This document shows, in pieces, positions 1-5,235 of a stretch of 5,705 bases of DNA. The DNA comes from CAZCZR01 sp964503455 (lineage in GTDB: Bacteria; Bacillota; Clostridia; UBA1381), in the NCBI GenBank assembly GCA_964503455.1, contig CAZCZR010000088.1, forward strand, positions 1 to 5,705, read 5' to 3'. The position numbers and the translations under genes are program-made. The stretch's first letter is position 1, and every line of letters begins with the position of its first letter. The notes beneath the pieces were generated by a model. The model was not told where the DNA came from. It saw only the letters and a list, made by a program, of their open reading frames with translations, and did no database searches.

Positions 1-5
1 AACCC

Positions 6-1115
6 TTACCTCTCCATCCAACCCTTTGCTGTCAGCAGCTCCGCTAAAAGCACTGCGCCGCCGGCGGCGCCTCTTAATGTGTTGTGACTCATCGATACCA
101 TTTTGTAATCGTACTGCACCGACTCTCTCAAGCGTCCGCACGAGATCGCCATACCGCCGTCTATTTCACGCGCGGTCTTTATCTGCGGCTGATCCGGCTG
201 CTCCGCCTCGGTGTATACGTATATAAACTGCTTCGGCGCATGGGGAAGCTCCAGCTCCTGCGGGACGCCCCTGTAATCGCGCCACAGCTGCTCGATCTCC
301 TCAACCGACGGCTTGCTTGCGCTGTCTTTAAACGTGAAGAATATCGCCGCCGTATGACCGTTTGAAACAGGCACACGGTATGTCTGGCACTCTATCTGAA
401 GCTCCTGCGAGGGAACTATCCTGCCGCCCTCGATATGTCCGAGTATCTTATTCGGCTCCACCTCCGACTTCATCTCCTCGCCGCCTATATACGGGATGAG
501 ATTGTCAACCATTTCCGGCCACGTCTTAAACGTCTTTCCAGCGCCGGAGATTGCCTGATACGTCGTAACAAGCGCGCGATCAATGGGGTATTTCTCATTG
601 ATGACGGCAAGCGCCGGAAGGTATGACTGCAGCGAGCAGTTCGATTTTACCGCTATGAAGCCGCGCTTTGTGCCGAGGCGTTTCCTCTGCGCGGGGATTA
701 TGTCAATATGCTGCGGATTGATTTCGGGTATTATCATGGGGACGTCGGGCGTATGGCGGTGAGCCGAGTTGTTCGACACCACGGGACACTCCGCCCGCGC
801 GTATCTTTCCTCAAGCGCCTGTATCTCCTCTTTTTTCATGTCCACTGCGCAGAATACAAAATCCACCTGCGCTGCTATTTTCTCAACATCCTCCGCCGCG
901 TTCATCACTACCATGTCCGCTATGCCGGCGGGTATGTCCTCCTCCATTGCCCACTTGCTGCCGACGGCTTCTTTATATGTTTTACCCGCGCTTCTGGCGG
1001 AAGCCGCCAGAACCTTCACGGTATACCACGGATGATCGTGCAGAAGCGTTATAAACCTCTGCCCCACCATGCCTGTCGCGCCTATGATGCCTACGTTATA
1101 GTTCTCTTTCATCAT
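6..1115 (-). CDS. asd: Aspartate-semialdehyde dehydrogenase, archaeal/fungal-like type
   Basis: A 369-residue cytosolic enzyme that reduces L-aspartyl-4-phosphate to L-aspartate-4-semialdehyde with NADPH, the branch point to lysine/diaminopimelate, threonine and methionine. Seen: an N-terminal Rossmann nucleotide-binding loop GATGMVGQ (residues 12-19), a phosphate-site segment SNNSAHR (114-120), the catalytic cysteine in KSNCS (Cys160), YQAISGAG (186-193), the segment NLIPYIGGEEMKSE (205-218), RVPVSNGH with Arg247 and the likely general base His254, and a C-terminal NTLRGAAGGA (345-354). The NLIP-GGEE-KILG pattern and the length fit the subfamily of archaea and fungi rather than the classical E. 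coli Asd; this is from memory of the family, not a search. The start is either of two adjacent ATGs (1113-1115 or 1110-1112); both suit the AAAGGA site upstream. The gene looks intact. It sits behind its own promoter and a lysine riboswitch. Only 5 bases follow the stop, so any co-transcribed dap gene would be outside the window. Confidence 0.95.
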   Translation of the reverse strand: MMKENYNVGIIGATGMVGQRFITLLHDHPWYTVKVLAASARSAGKTYKEAVGSKWAMEEDIPAGIADMVVMNAAEDVEKIAAQVDFVFCAVDMKKEEIQALEERYARAECPVVSNNSAHRHTPDVPMIIPEINPQHIDIIPAQRKRLGTKRGFIAVKSNCSLQSYLPALAVINEKYPIDRALVTTYQAISGAGKTFKTWPEMVDNLIPYIGGEEMKSEVEPNKILGHIEGGRIVPSQELQIECQTYRVPVSNGHTAAIFFTFKDSASKPSVEEIEQLWRDYRGVPQELELPHAPKQFIYVYTEAEQPDQPQIKTAREIDGGMAISCGRLRESVQYDYKMVSMSHNTLRGAAGGAVLLAELLTAKGWMER

Positions 1116-1120
1116 TATGA

Positions 1121-1126
1121 TCCTTT
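1121..1126 (-). promoter_or_regulatory. Ribosome binding site of asd
   Basis: On the minus strand AAAGGA lies 5 nt before the first ATG (1115-1113) and 8 nt before the second (1112-1110). The spacing to the second ATG is the more usual one, so a 368-residue product is equally possible. The site is outside the riboswitch terminator stem, so control appears to act by attenuation of transcription rather than by hiding the ribosome binding site. Confidence 0.75.
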
Positions 1127-1144
1127 CTTTCGGTTACCGCATAG

Positions 1145-1178
1145 AAAAAGCAACAGTTCCCGTTTCGAGTACCATTGC
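1145..1178 (-). terminator. Riboswitch-controlled intrinsic terminator upstream of asd
   Basis: On the minus strand GCAATGGT (1178-1171) pairs fully with ACTGTTGC (1157-1150), counting two G-U pairs. The stem continues, after one A-A mismatch, with CTC (1169-1167) against GGG (1161-1159), closed by a GAAAC loop. A run of five T (1149-1145) follows at once. This is the layout of a Rho-independent terminator. It lies between the lysine aptamer and the asd start, and its 5' strand is shared with the antiterminator, so it should form when lysine is bound. Derived by hand pairing; no folding energy was computed. Confidence 0.85.
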
Positions 1179-1215
1179 CGCAAAAATATCCGATATACTT
1201 ATACGGACAGCACTC
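1167..1215 (-). promoter_or_regulatory. Antiterminator helix of the lysine riboswitch
   Basis: On the minus strand GAGTGCTGT (1215-1207) can pair over nine consecutive positions, including G-U pairs, with ATGGTACTC (1175-1167). The first segment includes most of the 3' strand of aptamer helix P1 (CTGTC, 1210-1206). The second is most of the 5' arm of the terminator. The helix therefore excludes both P1 and the terminator: without lysine it should form and allow read-through into asd, and with lysine P1 is locked and the terminator is released. The pairing is read from the sequence; the mechanism follows known lysC-type riboswitches. Confidence 0.75.
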
Positions 1216-1372
1216 CACCGGCGAACCGGTGACAGTCGCGCCGCTTTCGCAAAACGCGCCCGACCATGCCTCGGACGGACCGGCATGACCTCGGCGATGC
1301 ATCTCTTCCGCGCGGGTCATCGACCCTCCGCCGGGTCTGAACACGCGTACCGGTAAACACCGCGCCTCTGTC
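1206..1372 (-). promoter_or_regulatory. Lysine riboswitch (L-box) aptamer controlling asd
   Basis: The minus-strand leader matches the lysine aptamer in both conserved segments and helices. P1 is GACAG (1372-1368) with CTGTC (1210-1206), flanked by the conserved AGAGGCGCG and GGAGTGCT. The base of P2 is GCGGTG (1363-1358) with CATCGC (1299-1294). A P2-arm hairpin GACCC/GGGTC (1337-1333, 1326-1322) carries loop GGCGGA, followed by GATGA like a kink-turn. P3 is CATGCC/GGCATG (1287-1282, 1270-1265). P5 is CACCGG-TTCG-CCGGTG (1231-1216), preceded by the conserved ACTGTCA. Loop GGCGGA (1332-1327) can kiss TCCGTC in the P3 loop (1279-1274) over six pairs, the known L2-L3 contact. TCGCCGAGG (1297-1289) matches the conserved segment 5' of P3. 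It senses free L-lysine and represses asd through the terminator downstream. A match by remembered consensus, not by a covariance model. Confidence 0.92.
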
Positions 1373-1379
1373 TTAGGTT

Positions 1380-1408
1380 ATTGTACCACTATAATCACGC
1401 CTTGTCAA
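1380..1408 (-). promoter_or_regulatory. Sigma-A-type promoter of the lysine riboswitch-asd unit
   Basis: A perfect -35 TTGACA (1408-1403), a 17-bp spacer and a -10 TACAAT (1385-1380) on the minus strand. Transcription should start about 7 nt later, near 1372-1374, so the RNA begins almost exactly at aptamer helix P1. An A/T-rich stretch just upstream (1411-1437), including T8 and A5 runs, could act as an UP element. The strong consensus suggests high constitutive initiation, with regulation left to the riboswitch. Confidence 0.9.
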
Positions 1409-1427
1409 GCATAAATAACCACTTTTT

Positions 1428-1526
1428 AAAAAAAATATCGCGGCGGTTGGTGTATTGCTTGCGTTTTAAAGTCCGTTTAAACGGCAATATCCGCCCCGCG
1501 CGGCTTTTGCTCACCTCGCGGGACGG
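1428..1526 (-). terminator. Probable transcription end region of the hydrolase gene
   Basis: Fourteen bases after the hydrolase stop, CCGTCCCGCG (1526-1517) pairs over ten positions with CGCGGGGCGG (1500-1491), one pair being T-G, around a 16-nt loop. This is a strong hairpin, but ATATTGCC follows it rather than a U run. Further on, CGCGG (1500-1496) can instead pair with CCGCG (1443-1439), enclosing the TATTGC/GCAATA stem and the palindrome, and this is followed by ATA and eight T (1435-1428). Either arrangement could end the transcript; the second has the U-tract but a long and imperfect stem. The T8 run also overlaps the possible UP element of the asd promoter. Confidence 0.5.
1473..1484. 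repeat. 12-bp perfect palindrome between the hydrolase and asd units
   Basis: CCGTTTAAACGG reads the same on both strands. It sits inside a wider potential stem formed by TATTGC (1488-1483) and GCAATA (1458-1453). It lies about 65 bp upstream of the -35 of the asd promoter and downstream of the hydrolase stop, so it could be part of the hydrolase 3' end structure or a protein-binding site. No known operator is recognised. Confidence 0.4.
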
Positions 1527-1539
1527 GTTGGTTTTGGTT

Positions 1540-4500
1540 TTACTTTTTCTCCACTATGCTGTCGGTGATTCTCACCTCAAATACGCCGCCGGCGGCTTTG
1601 CCCGCGCCGTTTGGCGCAAATTTGACCGTCACCTTCTCCTTGCCCTCGACAACGTCTGCGGGTATTTTGTAATACACGTATATAAGATTCCCCGCCGAAT
1701 TGTTGTTAAGCGTCTGCGTTCCTATCACCGTATCGTCGGCAAGGATGCTGAAATCTCTTGTATAGCTCACGCCGTCCGCGCTGAAATCGCCGTCGCCGCC
1801 CCAATAAAGCGCCATTACATAGTTGTCCTTCTGCGGATCGACCTTCATCTCATAGCTGAAATATCCGTCCGCGCCGCGCGCATCTCTCCACCCGCGCGCA
1901 GCCGTATCGAAATATCCGGAGTACGAATTGTTCGACTGCATCGCGTGATCAACCTCCGGCTGCTGCTCGTTCGGTCTTACCGTGTCAAGAGTAGCAGCGT
2001 CTAAGGCTATAGTAAACTCGTCCTTGTCAATCTCCTCGTCCTCGCCGTACAGGTTCCAGTAAAGCGAATACCGCTGATGATGCAGCGTGAAATACGGCAT
2101 AAGCTCCACCGTTGCGCTGCCGGTGTTCATCTCAAACTCCAGATTCGCCAAATCAGTCGGGGTTATAAAGCTTTCGGGGTCCTTGTTGTCGGTGATTATG
2201 TCGGGTACGCTTATCGAAGCCGCGCTGTCAAGCGAGGTGTGATCCGACACAAGATCCGTCGTCGGGAAATTCTCCGTACCCAGCGCGCCCGCAAGCACTA
2301 CCGGCCCGTACATAAACGCGACCTTGTTCTTAGAATCCCTTGCCGTGTATGTATGCAGCCCCATCGGAAGCTTCACGGTTATACTGTCGCCCTTGCTCCA
2401 TACGCGCTCTATCGTGTAATAATAAGCCTCTCCCGTTGCCTTGACCGTCACAGGCTCCTCTACGGCATCGCCGCATACAACTGTTATTTGCGCATCGTCC
2501 GCAAGCCATGACGGTATCCTTATATTAACAGCCGCCTCCGCGCTGCCCTCGTCTACGGCTATGACGGTTGTGTCCTCGTAGGGATAGTTAGTCTGCTGCG
2601 ATATTGTCAGTCCCTTTTCCTTCCATTCCACGCTTGAGGAAATGAACTGGTTTACATAAAAGCTGTCGCCGTCTTTATAGTAAATATCTCTTGTATATCT
2701 TGCCGGATTTTCCATTCCGCTGCCCACACAGCACCAGAAGGAATTTTCCATGGTTGAATAGACCTTGAAATGTCCCTGCTTTGTCGCCATGAAATACGTT
2801 TTCATGCCGCTTTCGGGGTCTTGCGAGGCGAGGATGTGGTTAAACAGCGCCCTCTCGTAATAATCCATATAAGCCGCGTCATGGTCCCACGCGTACAAAT
2901 GCTCCGCCAGCTTCATCATATTGTAGGTGTTGCACGTTTCGCACGTCTGCGTGCCAAGCACCTCCTCGGTTATAGCGCCGAAATGCTCGTAATTGGAGTT
3001 TCCGCCGATAACGTAGGAACGGTGGTTTACAACGGTGTCGAAGAAGAATCTCGCCGCCTCGCGGTAGTCCGTCCTGTCCTCGTCCTGCTCATAGACCTCC
3101 GCCGCGCCTATGACCTTGGGTATTTGAGTATTGGCGTGCTTGCCCTGAAGCTCATCGCGGTCCTCCGCAAGCGGCGTCAGGATCGACTCCTGCGAAAATC
3201 TCACCGCCAGATCGAGATACTCCTTGTTGCCCGTAATATCGTAAAGCTCCGCCATGACCTCGTTCATGCCGCCGTACTCACATTCAAGCATCTGCGCGAA
3301 TTTCTCATCGCTCATCGGGTCGGTTACGGTCTTTGCCCAATCGGCGAAGGCGCATACAACTTCAAGAGCCTTTTCATTCCCCGCAAGCTTGTACGCGTCT
3401 ATAAGACCCTGATATATTTTATGCAGCGAATACCACGGCACCCAATAGCCGTTTAGGTCAAACGCGCTCACCGTCAGGTCGCCGTTTAACACCTTCTCGA
3501 ACCCTTCCCTTGAAAAGCCGCCGATAAAGCCGTGTCCGTCCAGATCCTGATACTCCTTAAGCTTATCCACCGCGTAGTCGAGCTTTTGCTTTATCTCCTC
3601 ATCGCCCGTCGCCGCGTACATCGACGACGCCGCGCTCATCCAATGTCCGAGCGAGTGTCCCGATATGCCCTTGCCCTTATAGCCGCGATAGTTGTAAGCC
3701 TCCCAGCCGCCGTAATATTTTGACGTGTCGCTTATCGCCCCGACAGAATACGCCACGGGCGCAAGCAGCCTGTCAACATCGAGGGCTTTGATTATTATCT
3801 TTCCCGTTTCCTGCGAGTCCTTGAAAATGCCGTCGGCAAGCTTTACCTCGCTCACCTCAAACGATGAACCGTAAGGATTGCCGAAGCTCTTTTTCGCCGT
3901 CGCTCCGAGCGGATTCATGCTCTTGTCCCATATAAATGCCTTCACTGTAACATCCTCCGCTTCCGGTACGTCCGCCGCCGCAAAGTATATGCCGTCCTGC
4001 AGATCGTCCGTTTCATTTATTCCCACTCCCGCCAGAGTTCCGTTTTCATAAGCCGCAACACAGAATACCGCCTCTTTGACCGCGCTGTCGTTCGCGACTG
4101 TATACGCCGCCGTATAAACGCCGCTGTCCGCCATTATCTCCGCCGTTGCCGTAAGTCCGGCAGTCGTTGAAAGTGAGGTGACCTCAACCTCCGCGACAGC
4201 CTTTACCTCCGTGCCGATAATGCTTCCGCTTATCTCATACACGCCGTCCCTGCTTGTGTCAACATCGCCCCACGCGACCTTTACGTTTCTTTTCGAGCCG
4301 TCGGCAAGCTCCGCCTCAACATAGTCGGGCAGCTTCGCCTTGTCGTTCGCCTTCACGCTTATCTGCGTGCGCGCTACGGACACAATGCCGTTGTTCGGTT
4401 CGCCCGCAAGCGCCTCTATCTCCTCCGCGCCGAGGGCATAGTCGTATATCCTGAAATCGTCCACCGCCCCGCTGAAATACGGGTCGTCATACTGCGACTT

Positions 4501-5046
4501 CGCTATGTAGTTTTTATCCGTTGAGCCGAGGTCCTTCGGGGAAACCGTCATGCTGTCGTTCCTGCCGACTTCAACCCCGTCTGCGTACATCACAGCGCTT
4601 TTTCCGGACTTAGTGACGGCTATATGCGTCCATTCCCCCGCCGAAAATACGGGATCAGCCGTTATCTTCTGCTCGCTGCCGCTGCCGCCCGTCGTAATGG
4701 CGAACGTCGTCTGCGAGCCGTTTGTGACCGTCAAAAACATATACTTGCTTGTACCCGTTCCGAAATCGAACACTCTCGCCCAGGTGAGCGTTTCATCCGG
4801 CTTTACCCACGCGGAAATTGTAAAGTCCTCCGCGTCCGACACAATACCCGCCGGCAGCGTCAGGTAGGCGCTGTTTTCAAAATGCACCGCTTCCCCGATC
4901 ATGCCCTCGGTATATGAAATGTCCCCGCTTGCTTCCGCGTCCGACAGGGTACCGTCAAAGGTATAGCGCACCTCCTCGTTTGCATATACCGCGCCCGTAA
5001 GCATGAACGCGAGTACAAGCGCCAGAGCCGCTGTTAGCTTCTTCAT
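1540..5046 (-). CDS. Secreted multidomain GH127/GH146-type beta-L-arabinofuranosidase
   Basis: A 1168-residue exported enzyme expected to release beta-linked L-arabinofuranose from plant glycans. Signal peptide at residues 1-22 (Lys-Lys, hydrophobic core, cleavage after VYA). LamG/concanavalin A-like module at about 24-215, probably carbohydrate-binding. Ig-like (Big_4-type) domain at about 218-292. An unassigned beta-rich domain at about 295-388. Then the alpha/alpha-barrel catalytic region from about 396 with GHSLGHW (463-469) and WVPWYSLHKIYQGL (535-548). Family residues are present: Glu687 (NYEHF) as likely acid/base, Glu703 and Cys705 (ETC) and Cys772-Cys773 (FWCCVGSGMEN) as zinc ligands, Cys772 being the likely nucleophile. 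Glu687 precedes Glu703 by 16, as I recall for HypBA1. ETCNTYNMMK, LMPYFTLHHQRYSLYW (982-997) and the C-terminal module (about 1034-1160; MQSNNSYSGYF, VYYKIPADV) point to GH146 rather than classical GH127. No SLH, dockerin, sortase or transmembrane anchor is seen. The ATG at 5046 is supported by AGGAG 8 nt upstream. Own promoter; no sugar transporter or regulator in view. Exact substrate is inferred. Confidence 0.9.
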   Translation of the reverse strand: MKKLTAALALVLAFMLTGAVYANEEVRYTFDGTLSDAEASGDISYTEGMIGEAVHFENSAYLTLPAGIVSDAEDFTISAWVKPDETLTWARVFDFGTGTSKYMFLTVTNGSQTTFAITTGGSGSEQKITADPVFSAGEWTHIAVTKSGKSAVMYADGVEVGRNDSMTVSPKDLGSTDKNYIAKSQYDDPYFSGAVDDFRIYDYALGAEEIEALAGEPNNGIVSVARTQISVKANDKAKLPDYVEAELADGSKRNVKVAWGDVDTSRDGVYEISGSIIGTEVKAVAEVEVTSLSTTAGLTATAEIMADSGVYTAAYTVANDSAVKEAVFCVAAYENGTLAGVGINETDDLQDGIYFAAADVPEAEDVTVKAFIWDKSMNPLGATAKKSFGNPYGSSFEVSEVKLADGIFKDSQETGKIIIKALDVDRLLAPVAYSVGAISDTSKYYGGWEAYNYRGYKGKGISGHSLGHWMSAASSMYAATGDEEIKQKLDYAVDKLKEYQDLDGHGFIGGFSREGFEKVLNGDLTVSAFDLNGYWVPWYSLHKIYQGLIDAYKLAGNEKALEVVCAFADWAKTVTDPMSDEKFAQMLECEYGGMNEVMAELYDITGNKEYLDLAVRFSQESILTPLAEDRDELQGKHANTQIPKVIGAAEVYEQDEDRTDYREAARFFFDTVVNHRSYVIGGNSNYEHFGAITEEVLGTQTCETCNTYNMMKLAEHLYAWDHDAAYMDYYERALFNHILASQDPESGMKTYFMATKQGHFKVYSTMENSFWCCVGSGMENPARYTRDIYYKDGDSFYVNQFISSSVEWKEKGLTISQQTNYPYEDTTVIAVDEGSAEAAVNIRIPSWLADDAQITVVCGDAVEEPVTVKATGEAYYYTIERVWSKGDSITVKLPMGLHTYTARDSKNKVAFMYGPVVLAGALGTENFPTTDLVSDHTSLDSAASISVPDIITDNKDPESFITPTDLANLEFEMNTGSATVELMPYFTLHHQRYSLYWNLYGEDEEIDKDEFTIALDAATLDTVRPNEQQPEVDHAMQSNNSYSGYFDTAARGWRDARGADGYFSYEMKVDPQKDNYVMALYWGGDGDFSADGVSYTRDFSILADDTVIGTQTLNNNSAGNLIYVYYKIPADVVEGKEKVTVKFAPNGAGKAAGGVFEVRITDSIVEKK

Positions 5047-5054
5047 TTACAAGA

Positions 5055-5062
5055 CTCCTCTC
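5055..5062 (-). promoter_or_regulatory. Ribosome binding site of the hydrolase
   Basis: GAGAGGAG on the minus strand ends 8 nt before ATG 5046-5044. The match and spacing are near ideal and fix this start, which also gives a clean signal peptide. A second GGAGG-like sequence (about 5078-5074) lies further upstream with no ATG, GTG or TTG at proper spacing, so it probably starts nothing. Confidence 0.8.
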
Positions 5063-5078
5063 TTAATGCGTTTCCTCC

Positions 5079-5096
5079 CGCGGCACGCCTGCCGCG
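5079..5096 (-). other. GC-rich hairpin in the hydrolase 5' leader
   Basis: On the minus strand CGCGGCA (5096-5090) and TGCCGCG (5085-5079) form a perfect 7-bp stem around loop GGCG, directly 5' of GGAGGAAA. No T run follows, so it is not an intrinsic terminator. It lies about 17 nt upstream of the real ribosome binding site and may stabilise the mRNA 5' end or bind a regulator. No known riboswitch or RNA thermometer family is recognised. Confidence 0.5.
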
Positions 5097-5141
5097 CCTG
5101 ACATTCCCCGATAATCCGATTCCGTTTATTATATTATATTT

Positions 5142-5170
5142 ATTATATACCGCGCGCGGCTATTTTTCAA
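5142..5170 (-). promoter_or_regulatory. Sigma-A-type promoter of the hydrolase
   Basis: A -35 TTGAAA (5170-5165, five of six to consensus), a 17-bp spacer and a perfect -10 TATAAT (5147-5142), with expected start near 5135 and a leader of roughly 90 nt. Two more TATAAT hexamers overlap just downstream (5138-5133 and 5133-5128) but lack a -35 at correct spacing. Upstream, T-rich blocks at 5181-5198 resemble an UP element. The spacer is occupied by a perfect GC-only palindrome (5159-5150). The promoter shows that the hydrolase can be transcribed independently of the gene upstream. Confidence 0.8.
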
Positions 5171-5235
5171 TAGGTATTTGATAAAAATATGAAAAATATT
5201 CCCGCCGCCGCGCGATTTAACCCGCGCTTAAAGCG

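Noticed and set aside
1172..1205. First hairpin candidate after the aptamer (CCGTAT...ATATCGG followed by TATTTTT)
   Set aside because: It has a bulged, AU-rich, weak stem. The downstream hairpin at 1150-1178 is longer, has a direct T5 run, and alone competes cleanly with the antiterminator.
708..1232. Plus-strand open frame of 174 codons opposite asd
   Set aside because: It is antisense to a clearly conserved enzyme, has a Tyr/His/Arg-rich composition without domain pattern, and runs into the riboswitch region. It is a shadow frame.
1096..1344. Minus-strand 82-codon frame ahead of asd
   Set aside because: It spans the lysine aptamer, antiterminator and terminator and overlaps the asd start out of frame. 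The RNA structure explains the region fully.
1381..2004. Plus-strand 207-codon frame
   Set aside because: Antisense to the C-terminal module of the hydrolase and to the asd promoter. Arg-rich, no recognisable motif, no convincing start signal.
2770..3456. Plus-strand 228-codon frame
   Set aside because: Antisense to the catalytic domain of the hydrolase. Composition is that of a complementary-strand artefact, and no ribosome binding site or promoter was found for it.
5210..5227. Possible terminator hairpin after the replication-like gene (GCGCG/CGCGC)
   Set aside because: The stem is only five pairs with an eight-base loop, and the T5 run lies more than ten bases away. Too weak to annotate as a terminator.
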